Source: Rhizomicrobium sp.
GTDB lineage: Bacteria; Pseudomonadota; Alphaproteobacteria; Micropepsales; Micropepsaceae
DNA: 64,000 nt
Direction of reading: 5' to 3'
NCBI GenBank assembly: GCA_037200985.1
Contig: JBBCGJ010000001.1
Span: forward strand, 2,580,756-2,644,755
Below the pieces are notes generated by a model. That model was given only the letters and a program-made list of their open reading frames with translations, was not told the origin of the DNA and ran no database searches. Both the position numbers and the translations under genes were made by a program. This document shows positions 38,428 to 46,499 of this stretch, in pieces (positions within the stretch are counted from its first letter, which is position 1; each line of letters opens with the position of its first letter).

Positions 38428-38755
38428 TTCCGAACGTCGCCGTCTCGAACATATCTGTCAGAACATCGCTTACATTCGCGAGTTCATTGCGGGACGTTCC
38501 TTCGACGCGTTCGCCGCCGATCGCCTGACCTTTTACGCGGTCATGCGCGCCCTCGCGATTATTTCGGAAGCCTCCCGTCATCTCGGCGCCGACATCCAGG
38601 CCCGCCATAGGCATATCGACTGGATCGCGGTGAGGGACGCCGGAAATGTCTATCGACACGGCTATGACGTCATTACCGAAGAGCGCGTGTGGGACACGGT
38701 GACCAAGCATTTGCCGATCTTGGAGCAGGCCGCGGTGAGCGAATTATCAGGCTGA
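38417..38755 (+). CDS. hepT: HepT-type HEPN ribonuclease toxin (DUF86)
   Basis: 112 residues, all-helical. The N-terminus 'RRRLEHICQNIAYIREFIAG' and 'TFYAVMRALAIISEASRHLG' match DUF86. The catalytic motif reads 'RDAGNVYRHGYD', with R73, H81 and Y83; Y83 is the position AMPylated by MntA in characterised pairs. The spacing R-x7-H-x-Y is slightly longer than the R-x4-H-x-Y first described, but 'GNVxRHxY' is a known DUF86 variant. Starts inside mntA. Confidence 0.92.
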   Translation: MPSDSERRRLEHICQNIAYIREFIAGRSFDAFAADRLTFYAVMRALAIISEASRHLGADIQARHRHIDWIAVRDAGNVYRHGYDVITEERVWDTVTKHLPILEQAAVSELSG

Positions 38756-38862
38756 TCCGCGTCCGCCGGGCTTTCGGCATTATCCGCACTGTCGTCACGG
38801 TTGAAAGACATCTGGCATCGCACGATCTTTTGCCCGACAGCCATCCGCAAAGGAATCCACAC

Positions 38863-39894
38863 ATGGAATACCGTCAATTGGGGCGTTCCGGTTTCAACGT
38901 CCCCGTTCTCAGCTTCGGCACCGGCACGTTCGGCGGCAAGGGAGAGCTGTTCAAGGCCTGGGGCGGCCTGGACGATAAGGAGGCCACGCGCCTCGTCGAC
39001 ATCTGCCTCGACCACGGCCTGACCATGTTCGACTCGGCCGACATCTATTCCGCCGGCGAATCCGAGAAAGTCCTGGGCGCCGCGATCAAGGGCCGCCGCG
39101 ACAAGGTCCTGATCTCCACCAAGGCGACGTTCCGCGCCGGCGAGGGCGCCAACGATCTGGGCTCCTCGCGCTTCCACCTGACCCGCGCCGTCGAGGGTTC
39201 TCTGAAGCGGCTCGGCACCGATCATATCGATCTCTTCCAGTTGCACGGCTACGACGCCAAGACGCCGCCCGAGGAAGTGCTCTCGACGCTCGACACGCTG
39301 ATCCGCGCCGGCAAGATCGGCTATATCGGCGTCTCCAATTTCTCCGGCTGGCATCTGATGAAGGCGCTGGCGACGGCCGACAAATACGGCCTGCCGCGCT
39401 ATGTCGCGAACCAGACCTATTACTCGCTGATCGGCCGCGACTATGAGTGGGAGCTTCTGCCGCTCGGCCTCGACCAGGGCCTGGGCGCGGTGGTGTGGTC
39501 GCCGCTCGGCTGGGGCCGTCTCACCGGCAAGATCCGCCGCGGCCAGCCGCTGCCCGAGACCAGCCGCCTGCACAAGACCGCCGAGATGGGCCCGCCGGTG
39601 CCCGACGAGCATCTCTACAAGGTGGTCGACGCGCTGGACGTGGTGGCGAAGGAGGTCGGCAAGACCGTGCCGCAGGTCGCGCTCAACTGGCTGCTGCAGC
39701 GCCCGACCGTGTCGACCGTGGTGATCGGCGCACGCAACGAGCAGCAGCTCAAGGACAATCTCGGCGCCATCGGCTGGAACCTGACGCCCGAGCAGGTGAA
39801 GGTGCTGGATCACGCGAGCGCGGTGACGCCGCCCTATCCCTATTGGCACCAGAAGCAGTTCAAGGAGCGCAACCCCTTCCCGACGCGGGTGTGA
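38863..39894 (+). CDS. Aldo/keto reductase
   Basis: 343 residues of an NADPH-dependent TIM-barrel oxidoreductase. Catalytic tetrad positions: D in 'GLTMFDSADIYSAGESE' with Tyr in the same motif, K in 'LISTKATF' and H in 'LFQLHGYDAKTPPEE'. 'KIGYIGVSNFSGWHL' and 'QRPTVSTVVIGARNEQQL' bind the cofactor. The AKR11/12-like N-terminus 'YRQLGRSGFNVPVLSFGTGT' is typical. AAAGGA lies before the ATG at 38863. Its stop shares a base with the start of the dioxygenase gene (TGATG). Confidence 0.95.
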   Translation: MEYRQLGRSGFNVPVLSFGTGTFGGKGELFKAWGGLDDKEATRLVDICLDHGLTMFDSADIYSAGESEKVLGAAIKGRRDKVLISTKATFRAGEGANDLGSSRFHLTRAVEGSLKRLGTDHIDLFQLHGYDAKTPPEEVLSTLDTLIRAGKIGYIGVSNFSGWHLMKALATADKYGLPRYVANQTYYSLIGRDYEWELLPLGLDQGLGAVVWSPLGWGRLTGKIRRGQPLPETSRLHKTAEMGPPVPDEHLYKVVDALDVVAKEVGKTVPQVALNWLLQRPTVSTVVIGARNEQQLKDNLGAIGWNLTPEQVKVLDHASAVTPPYPYWHQKQFKERNPFPTRV

Positions 39895-40646
39895 TGCTGC
39901 CGTCCCTCTTCGTCTCCCATGGCGCGCCGACGCTGCCCTTCGATGCGGTGCCGGCGCGCGAATTCCTTTTGGGCCTCGGCGCGTCGCTGCCGCGCCCCAA
40001 GGGCATCGTGATCGCGACGGCGCATTGGGAGACGGAGGCACCCGAGGTGAACCGCGCCGCGGTCAACGGCACGATCCACGACTTCTACGGTTTCCCCGAA
40101 GCGCTCTATCGCCTCGCCTATCCCGCGCCCGGCGACGCGGCACTCAGCGACCGGGTGGCCGCGCTGCTCGGTGCCGAAATCGAGGACGGCCGGGGCCTGG
40201 ATCACGGCGCCTGGGTGCCGCTTCTGCTGATGTATCCCGCGCACGATATCCCCGTGGTGCAGATCGCGGTGCAGCCGCATCTGGGCGTGGCGCACCACAT
40301 CGCGCTCGGCCGCGCCCTGGCGCCGCTGCGCGACGAGGGCGTGCTGGTGATCGGCTCGGGCAGCTTCGTGCACAATCTGCGCCTGCTCGACCGGCGCGGC
40401 GTGGACGCGCCGGAGCCCGAATGGTCGAAACTGTTCGCGGCTTGGATGGACGACGCGCTGCGGGCGCGCGACGACGCGGCGCTGATCGACTATCGCGGCC
40501 GGGCGCCCTATGCCGTGCAGGCGCATCCGGAGGAGGAGCATCTGCTGCCGCTGTTCGTCGCCTATGGCGCGGGCGGCAAGGCGGAATGCATCCATGCCAG
40601 CGCGACCTTCGGCCCGCTGCGCATGGATGCCTATTCCTTCGCTTAA
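39894..40646 (+). CDS. DODA-type extradiol ring-cleavage dioxygenase (YgiD-like)
   Basis: 250 residues of the class III extradiol/LigB superfamily. Metal-binding and acid-base histidines are in '[13 protein letters not shown]' (H9), '[15 protein letters not shown]' (H44), '[15 protein letters not shown]' and '[13 protein letters not shown]'. '[18 protein letters not shown]' closes the fold. The bacterial homologue YgiD acts on DOPA-like catechols. Coupled to the aldo/keto reductase by TGATG, which suggests a shared substrate path; convergent with ahpD, the ends overlapping by 4 nt. Confidence 0.92.
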   Translation: MLPSLFVSHGAPTLPFDAVPAREFLLGLGASLPRPKGIVIATAHWETEAPEVNRAAVNGTIHDFYGFPEALYRLAYPAPGDAALSDRVAALLGAEIEDGRGLDHGAWVPLLLMYPAHDIPVVQIAVQPHLGVAHHIALGRALAPLRDEGVLVIGSGSFVHNLRLLDRRGVDAPEPEWSKLFAAWMDDALRARDDAALIDYRGRAPYAVQAHPEEEHLLPLFVAYGAGGKAECIHASATFGPLRMDAYSFA

Positions 40647-41194
40647 GCCGCCTGCGCCAGCGTCGCGGCGCCGGCATCGACGCCGTCCAGCGTCACCGCT
40701 ACGGCGTGGACGACGCTGGCGATGCGGACCGCGGCCTGGATCGCCTCGGTGGTCGCACCGTGCTCCCGCAGGACCTTCTCATGGCTGTCGATGCACATGC
40801 CGCAGCCATTGATCGCCGACACCGCCAGCGACCACAGCTCGAAATCGGCCTTCTCGACGCCGGGCTTGGCCATCGCGTTCATCCGCAGCCTTGCCGGCAT
40901 GGTCTTGTAGTCCGGCGCGGAGGCGAGATGCGTGAAGCGGTAATAGATGTTGTTCATCGCCATGATCGCGGCCGAGGCCTGCGCCGCGGCCAGCGCCTCG
41001 GGCGAGAGCTTCGGCCCGAATTCGGCGAGGACCGCCGCAGTCGTTTCGGCGTTGCGCGCAGCCAGCGCCGAGACGATGAAGGTGCCGGCCTTCTGCTGTT
41101 CCGTGAGCACGCTCTCCGCCGCCAGCGACGACAGGTTGAGCTTCAGGTCCTTGGCGTAGTCGGGAAGACGCGACTTCAGATGTTCGAGGGACAT
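40643..41194 (-). CDS. ahpD: Alkyl hydroperoxide reductase AhpD
   Basis: 183 residues, all-helical carboxymuconolactone-decarboxylase fold. AhpD passes electrons (from lipoyl proteins in characterised cases) to AhpC. The active site '[19 protein letters not shown]' gives C131, C134 and H138, with a matching glutamate at E119, almost the numbering of the M. tuberculosis enzyme. It follows ahpC by 113 nt on the same strand. Confidence 0.96.
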   Translation of the reverse strand: MSLEHLKSRLPDYAKDLKLNLSSLAAESVLTEQQKAGTFIVSALAARNAETTAAVLAEFGPKLSPEALAAAQASAAIMAMNNIYYRFTHLASAPDYKTMPARLRMNAMAKPGVEKADFELWSLAVSAINGCGMCIDSHEKVLREHGATTEAIQAAVRIASVVHAVAVTLDGVDAGAATLAQAA

Positions 41195-41307
41195 GGGATT
41201 TCCTTTGCGGTGTCTACCGCGTTAAAGGCCCGCCTCCCCCGCGCATGCGAAGCACGCCGGCGGGGTGCCCGTAGCACCGTCAGGCGCGAAGGGCGGAGGG
41301 GGCCAAG

Positions 41308-41847
41308 TTAAGCTGCTTTCAGCACCTCATCGCCCTTCTGCCAGTTGCAGGGGCAGAGCTCGTCGGTCTGCAGCGCGTCGAGGACGCGCAGGACCTCCTG
41401 CGGATTGCGGCCGACATCCAGATCGGTGACGTAGACGAAGCGGATGATGCCTTCCGGATCGACGATGAAGGTCGCGCGCTGCGCGACACCGGCCTTCTGG
41501 TCGATGATCCCGAGCGCGCCGGTCAGCTCGCGCTTGACGTCGGCCAGCATCGGGAACGGCAGCGACTTCAGGTCGGCATGGTTCTGCCGCCAGGCAAGAT
41601 GCACGAACTCGCTGTCGATCGACGCGCCATAGACCACCGCGTCGCGATCGTTGAACTCGCCGTTCAGCTTGCCGAAGGCGGCGATCTCGGTCGGACACAC
41701 GAACGTGAAGTCCTTGGGCCAGAAGAACACGACCTTCCATTTGCCGGCGTCGCTCGCCTGCGTGAAGTCTGCGAAGGCAGTCTTCGGGTCGGTGGAAACG
41801 ACGCCGGTCAAGGCAAAGTCCGGGAATTTATCGCCGATACGCAGCAT
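41308..41847 (-). CDS. ahpC: Peroxiredoxin AhpC
   Basis: 179 residues of a 2-Cys peroxiredoxin reducing organic and hydrogen peroxides. The peroxidatic cysteine C51 is in 'DFTFVCPTEIAAFG'; C-terminal C165 and C167 in 'LCPCNWQKGDEV' form the CxC pair of the AhpD-dependent AhpC group. GAGGAG lies 7 nt before the ATG at 41847. A Fur-family-like inverted repeat sits about 42 bp upstream, suggesting peroxide or iron control. Pairs with ahpD. Confidence 0.97.
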   Translation of the reverse strand: MLRIGDKFPDFALTGVVSTDPKTAFADFTQASDAGKWKVVFFWPKDFTFVCPTEIAAFGKLNGEFNDRDAVVYGASIDSEFVHLAWRQNHADLKSLPFPMLADVKRELTGALGIIDQKAGVAQRATFIVDPEGIIRFVYVTDLDVGRNPQEVLRVLDALQTDELCPCNWQKGDEVLKAA

Positions 41848-41888
41848 GAAAGGCTCCTCAAAAGCTCGGGTTTCGTTGCGATTGATAC

Positions 41889-41903
41889 TTAGAACTATTC
41901 TAA
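41889..41903. promoter_or_regulatory. Inverted repeat upstream of ahpC (Irr/Fur-family-like box)
   Basis: TTAGAA-CTA-TTCTAA is a perfect 6-3-6 dyad, in an AT-rich patch starting 42 bp before the ahpC start. This form resembles the iron-control element bound by Irr in alphaproteobacteria and, less closely, PerR boxes. The assignment to a given regulator is inference; OxyR sites are longer and were not seen. Confidence 0.55.
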
Positions 41904-42026
41904 TATTTGTCAAGCGCGTCGTCCTGCGACGTGCTGCCGGAAGGTGCGTCGAATGGTTCGGCTGACACGAGAAACAGAATCTTCGCGCGCGCCGTTCTGC
42001 AAGCGACCAACCCAAAGGAGTGTGTC

Positions 42027-42452
42027 ATGTCGTTTTTCTCCCCTTCGTTTTTCACCCGTTCGCTTCTCTTCGGAGCGGCATCGCTCGCCTTGCTCGCCGC
42101 CGTGCCGGCGCGCGCGCAGGAAGCGGGCAGCACCAGCTATGTCGAAGACAGCAGCGGCATACCGGAACGCGTCGTCGTCACCATGGTGCCCAACAAGCGC
42201 AGCGCGATCGGCGCCCCGATCGAACTTCGCTCGATCTCGCGCGCGGTGCGCTTCGACGATCTCGATCTCACGACGCATGCCGGCCGGCGCGAGCTGCGCA
42301 TGCGCGTGCGCGAGACGGCGCGGAATCTGTGCGACGATCCCAACCTCTACTTCACGCTGCGGACGGCGGGCAGCCCGCCCTGCTATCGCACGGCCGTCGC
42401 CAACGCGATGATGCAGGTCAAGGCGGCGATCACGAAAGCCGACCACGGTTGA
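42027..42452 (+). CDS. UrcA-family periplasmic protein
   Basis: 141 residues. Signal peptide 'LLFGAASLALLAAVPARAQ', then the UrcA pattern 'AVRFDDLDLTTHAGRRELR', 'ETARNLCDDP' and 'PPCYRTAVANAMMQVKAAI', whose two cysteines probably form the family's disulfide. UrcA proteins are small exported proteins of unknown role, frequent in sphingomonads and Caulobacterales. AAAGGAG precedes the ATG. It is divergent from ahpC. Confidence 0.88.
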   Translation: MSFFSPSFFTRSLLFGAASLALLAAVPARAQEAGSTSYVEDSSGIPERVVVTMVPNKRSAIGAPIELRSISRAVRFDDLDLTTHAGRRELRMRVRETARNLCDDPNLYFTLRTAGSPPCYRTAVANAMMQVKAAITKADHG

Positions 42453-42535
42453 ATGCGAAAATGGCCGCCGGTGGGGAGCCGGTGGCCGTTTCGCCTTGTC
42501 GCCGGACGGTCACGCCGACCGGACACTCCATGCGA

Positions 42536-42922
42536 TCACGAATAGGGCCGACGTCCCACCAGCGTCGCGCCGATCCAGGCGCAAGGCAGGGAGATCGCGG
42601 CGAGCGTAAACGGATACCAGTGCGCGCCGGCCTTCCACTCGACAATCGCACCCACGATGTTCAGCACCGCGCCGATGGCGCCGAAGACGAGCGCGTGCGT
42701 CATCGGCCGCGACGGCGCCAGCCAGGCGACGGCCGCGCTCGAAACGACCGCCCATGCCGCGCGATGCGCGGTGGCGATCAGGAGCAAGGGCGTCGCGAAG
42801 GCCGCGCCGGCGAAGGGCGGGAAGATGCCGAGGGCCTGAAGCGCGACATCCGTCGCCGTCGATCCGATGCCGATGATCAGGATGCCCGCGACCACCGCGC
42901 CGATGCTTTTGAGCCAGTACAT
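42536..42922 (-). CDS. Four-helix integral membrane protein, unknown
   Basis: 128 residues with four predicted membrane helices ('SIGAVVAGILIIGIGSTATD', 'TPLLLIATAHRAAWAVVSSA', 'MTHALVFGAIGAVLNIVGAI', 'PFTLAAISLPCAWIGATLVG'). The start 'MYWLKSIG' at 42922 follows GGGGGA by 6 nt; an ATG at 43000 would add a polar leader. No catalytic motif and no family recognised. Confidence 0.7.
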   Translation of the reverse strand: MYWLKSIGAVVAGILIIGIGSTATDVALQALGIFPPFAGAAFATPLLLIATAHRAAWAVVSSAAVAWLAPSRPMTHALVFGAIGAVLNIVGAIVEWKAGAHWYPFTLAAISLPCAWIGATLVGRRPYS

Positions 42923-43238
42923 GCGTCCCCCAAAATCCCGCGCGGTCCGGTTTGCTTGCGGCCCGGGCGAAATCTGATACCATGTTCCCCCTTTGTTCAA
43001 GAGATGGATTGTGCGCTTCGACGATCTCTCAAGACCGTGTCCCGCAGCCTCCCGATGGAGGTTGTCCCTGCCGTTTTCCCTGGCGACTCAGTCGCTTAAC
43101 CCAGTTTCGGCCGATTGGAACGGCAAAATCGTTTCGAAGGGTCCTTTCGCCGGCGTGCCGGAGCCGATCGCGCGCGACATGCCCTTGAATCCTTCGCCCG
43201 CCCCCGGCTATCTCACCCGCCGCATCCACGAGACAGCC
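42923..43238. other. Intergenic region before yebC
   Basis: 316 bp between the divergent membrane-protein gene and yebC. The yebC reading frame stays open through most of it but the predicted peptide has no family-like sequence. A weak promoter-like pair, TTGCGG (42956-42961) and TACCAT (42978-42983, spacer 16), points towards yebC. No repeat, RNA fold or terminator was recognised. Confidence 0.4.
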
Positions 43239-43985
43239 ATGGCCGGTCATTCCCAGTTCAAGAACATCATGTTCCGCAAGGGCAAGCAGGATAAGGAGCG
43301 CTCCAAGCTCTTCTCCAAGCTCAGCCGCGAGATCACCGTCGCGTCCAAATCGGGCCTGCCCGATCCCAACCACAATCCGCGCCTGCGCACCGCGATCATC
43401 GCCGCCAAGGCGGAGTCGATGCCCAAGGACAATATCGAGCGCGCGATCAAGAAGGGCCAGGGCGGCGACGCGGAGAACTACGACGAGGTCCGCTATGAGG
43501 GCCGCGGTCCCGGCGGCGTGGCCCTGATCGTCGAGGCGCTGACCGACAACCGCAACCGCACATCCGCCGATGTGCGCTCGACCTTCTCGAAGTTCGGCGG
43601 GGAGATGGTGGCGAACAACTCGGTCGCCTTCCTGTTCAACCATGTCGGCCAGGTCGTCTATCCCAAGGACAAGGGCAGCGACGACGCGATGCTCGAACTC
43701 GCCATCGAGACCGGCGCCGACGAGGTGGTCTCCACGGAGGAGGCGCACGAATTCCTGACCGGCCTCGACCAGTTCATCGCGGTGCGGGACGCGCTGGAAG
43801 CCAAGCTCGGCGCCCCCTCCTCCGCCGGCTTCGTGTGGCGCCCTCAGAATACGGTCGCGGTCAAGGACGACGCGGGCGAAAGCCTCGTCAAGCTGATCGA
43901 GACGCTCGACGACCACGACGACGTGCAGAACGTCTACGGCAATTACGAATTGTCCGACGCGCTGATGGCGAAGCTATCGTCGTAA
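43239..43985 (+). CDS. yebC: YebC/PmpR family protein (TACO1-like)
   Basis: 248 residues. '[18 protein letters not shown]', '[20 protein letters not shown]', '[20 protein letters not shown]', '[12 protein letters not shown]' and '[20 protein letters not shown]' are the family core. YebC proteins have been described as transcription regulators and, more recently, as factors easing ribosome stalling at proline runs. In this window efp follows directly, which fits the second view. Ribosome binding site weak. Confidence 0.97.
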   Translation: MAGHSQFKNIMFRKGKQDKERSKLFSKLSREITVASKSGLPDPNHNPRLRTAIIAAKAESMPKDNIERAIKKGQGGDAENYDEVRYEGRGPGGVALIVEALTDNRNRTSADVRSTFSKFGGEMVANNSVAFLFNHVGQVVYPKDKGSDDAMLELAIETGADEVVSTEEAHEFLTGLDQFIAVRDALEAKLGAPSSAGFVWRPQNTVAVKDDAGESLVKLIETLDDHDDVQNVYGNYELSDALMAKLSS

Positions 43986-44087
43986 TTTACGGGCCGGGTG
44001 ACATCGGGGCCTTCGCCTGCTATCACCCGCGCGCTCTTTGTCCGTTTGAACCTGGGAACGCGCCCTAAACCGGCGCCGCATGCGACT

Positions 44088-44654
44088 ATGGCCAAGATCA
44101 CCGGCAACGAAATCTCGCCCGGCACGCTGATCGAATACGACGGCGGGCTGTGGGTCGCGGTCAAGACCCAGAAGGTCAAGCCCGGCAAGGGCGGCGCCTA
44201 CAACCAGGTCGAACTCAAGCACATCATCCAGGGCACCAAGCTGAACCAGCGCTTCCGCTCCGACGAGGCGGTGGACGAAATCTATCTCGACAAGAAGGAC
44301 TTCAGCTTCCTCTACGCCGCGGGCGACATGCTGACCTTCATGGATGTCGAGACCTACGACCAGATCGAGCTCCAGGCCGACTGGGTCGGCGACCAGGCGC
44401 AGTTCCTCGTCGACGGCATGAAGGTCATGCTCCAGCTCTACGAAGGCAAGCCGATCTCCATCAAGCTGCCGGCGCAGGTGACGCTGGAAGTGGTCGAGGC
44501 CGATCCGGTGATGAAGGGCGGCACCGCCGCGCCGTCCTACAAGGGCGCCAAGCTCGAGAACGGCATGATGGTCCAGGTCCCGCCCTTCATCGATGCCGGC
44601 ACCCGAATCGTGGTCTCCACCGAGGACGGTTCCTACGTCCGGCGGGCCGAGTAA
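44088..44654 (+). CDS. efp: Translation elongation factor P
   Basis: 188 residues; rescues ribosomes stalled on polyproline. N-terminal KOW domain '[20 protein letters not shown]' with the modifiable lysine in '[17 protein letters not shown]', then OB domains ending '[20 protein letters not shown]'. The K in 'GKGGA' suits EpmA-type beta-lysylation; no epmA is seen in this window. The stop overlaps the suhB start (TAATG). Confidence 0.98.
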   Translation: MAKITGNEISPGTLIEYDGGLWVAVKTQKVKPGKGGAYNQVELKHIIQGTKLNQRFRSDEAVDEIYLDKKDFSFLYAAGDMLTFMDVETYDQIELQADWVGDQAQFLVDGMKVMLQLYEGKPISIKLPAQVTLEVVEADPVMKGGTAAPSYKGAKLENGMMVQVPPFIDAGTRIVVSTEDGSYVRRAE

Positions 44655-45463
44655 TGCCCTATCTGTCCCCGGCCCTGAACGTCATGGTCGCCGCCGCGCG
44701 CAAGGTCGGCCGCGGCCTCATCCGCGACTTCGGCGAGATCGAAAACCTCCAGGTGTCGATGAAGGGACCGGCCGATTTCGTCTCCACCGCCGACAAGCGC
44801 ACCGAGACCAAGCTGATCGAAGAGCTGACCAAGGCGCGGCCCGGCTACTGCTTCCTCACCGAGGAGACCGGCGTCATCGACGGCCCCGACAAGTCGCACC
44901 GCTTCATCATCGATCCGATCGACGGCACCACGAATTTCCTGCACGGCATCCCGCATTTCGCGATCTCCGTCGGGCTGGAGCGCGATGGGGCGCTGGTGTC
45001 CGGCGTCATCTTCAATCCCGTGACCGACGAGATGTATGTCGCCGAGAAGGGCCATGGCGCCTATCTCAACGACAAGCGCCTGCGCGTCGCGGCGCGCAAG
45101 AAGCTGAACGAGGTCATCCTGGCCACCGGCATCCCGTTCCTCGGCCGCCCGGGACATGAGACGTTCGAGCATGAGCTCGCCGCGGTCATGGCGGTGACGG
45201 CCGGCGTGCGGCGCTTCGGCGCGGCGAGCCTGGATCTCGCCTATGTCGCGGCGGGGCGTTTCGACGGCTATTGGGAACGCGGCATCAATGCCTGGGACGT
45301 TGCGGCAGGTATCCTGCTGGTCAAGGAAGCGGGCGGCGTGGTCACCGATCTCGCCGGCGGGCCGGACGCCCTGAACGGCGGCCAGATCCTGGCCAGCAAC
45401 GAGTATCTGCACGCACCCGTCCTGAAACTTTTGAAAGACGCAGGGCGCGCGGCCAAAGGTTGA
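44654..45463 (+). CDS. suhB: Inositol-1-monophosphatase family protein SuhB
   Basis: 269 residues. Mg-dependent phosphatase motifs 'LTEETGVIDG', 'FIIDPIDGTTNFLHGIPHFA' and 'ERGINAWDVAAGILLVKEAG'. In proteobacteria SuhB also takes part in rRNA antitermination. Directly coupled to efp by TAATG; yebC-efp-suhB form a translation-linked run. An Ala/Lys tail ends the protein. Confidence 0.97.
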   Translation: MPYLSPALNVMVAAARKVGRGLIRDFGEIENLQVSMKGPADFVSTADKRTETKLIEELTKARPGYCFLTEETGVIDGPDKSHRFIIDPIDGTTNFLHGIPHFAISVGLERDGALVSGVIFNPVTDEMYVAEKGHGAYLNDKRLRVAARKKLNEVILATGIPFLGRPGHETFEHELAAVMAVTAGVRRFGAASLDLAYVAAGRFDGYWERGINAWDVAAGILLVKEAGGVVTDLAGGPDALNGGQILASNEYLHAPVLKLLKDAGRAAKG

Positions 45464-45518
45464 GGCGCGGAGCATAGGACATTATGGTCCGCACGCGAAT
45501 AATGGGCTGAACCGGCGA

Positions 45519-46499
45519 ATGAAACGCGCTTTCGCGCTCGGCGCGACGATCTTGCTCTTCTGCACGGCGCCGGCGGCGAGCCAGGTGTATCCGGGCGAAG
45601 AGGTGACGGTGAACCCGTCCGCGCTGGGCCATGGCTATCTGCTCTATCCGGGCGGCAAATACGGCCGGCATATCGGCAACCTGCTGCAGCCGGGCGAGCG
45701 GCAGGGTCCCATTCGCCTGCACATGCCGGTCAAGCGTCCCCGTGTCGCGCGCCGGGCCGCACGCGCCGCGCCGCCGGTCGCCACGGCGCCGGCCGCCCGC
45801 GATGCCGGCCTCGCGACCTCGCCGGACCAGTTCGCCAGCGCGCCGGACATGAACACACCGTCGCCGGCCCCGACGCCTTCCCGGCGCGTCGCGCGCCAGG
45901 CGCCGCCGCCGGCCGCCAGACCCGCGCCGCATTCCTCCGATCCCGGATCCATGCCGGAAGACAGCGCCTCGCGCCTTGTCGGACCCATGGCCGACCCCGG
46001 CCCGATGCCCGCGCCGCCCAAGCCGCGCGCCGCTGCGGCGACGCCGCCCAAACCCGCGGCGTCCGAGCCCGATACCGTCTTCAGGGTGCGCCAGGTGGCC
46101 GGCCCGCCGCCGCGCCGCGTCGCCAGCGCGACGCCGCCGCCCGCCAACACGACACCGCCGCCAAGCGTCGCCGCCGGCCTGCGCAAGCAGAGCTCGATCC
46201 CCTTCGCGCCCGGCGCGAGCAGCCCGGCCGGCCCGGACGTGAATGCGGTGCATACCCTGGCGACCGCGCTGAACGCGGCGATCAATTCCGGCGCCCAGCA
46301 CGTGCAGCTCAACGCCTATGGCGGGCCGCGCGGCGACAAGTCGTCGGACGCGCACAGGCTCGCGCTCAAGCGTGCCCTGGTGATCCGCGAATTGCTCATC
46401 GAGGACGGCGTGCCGGCCGAGAAGATCGACGTGCGCGCGCTCGGCGGCGCCGACGACAGCGGACCGGCCGACCGGGTCGACGTCTTCGTCGGGGCCTAA
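45519..46499 (+). CDS. Exported Pro/Ala-rich protein with OmpA-like C-terminus
   Basis: 326 residues: signal peptide 'FALGATILLFCTAPAAS', a short N-terminal region ('GEEVTVNPSALGHGYLLYPG'), a low-complexity Pro/Ala/Arg stretch of about 150 residues, and a C-terminal module 'HVQLNAYGGPRGDKSSDAHR', 'LALKRALVIRELLIEDGVPA' and 'KIDVRALGGADDSGPADRVD'. The last part matches the OmpA-like peptidoglycan-binding fold, but the usual 'TD-x2GS' and N-D motifs are altered, so binding is uncertain. Follows suhB by 55 nt. Confidence 0.75.
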   Translation: MKRAFALGATILLFCTAPAASQVYPGEEVTVNPSALGHGYLLYPGGKYGRHIGNLLQPGERQGPIRLHMPVKRPRVARRAARAAPPVATAPAARDAGLATSPDQFASAPDMNTPSPAPTPSRRVARQAPPPAARPAPHSSDPGSMPEDSASRLVGPMADPGPMPAPPKPRAAAATPPKPAASEPDTVFRVRQVAGPPPRRVASATPPPANTTPPPSVAAGLRKQSSIPFAPGASSPAGPDVNAVHTLATALNAAINSGAQHVQLNAYGGPRGDKSSDAHRLALKRALVIRELLIEDGVPAEKIDVRALGGADDSGPADRVDVFVGA

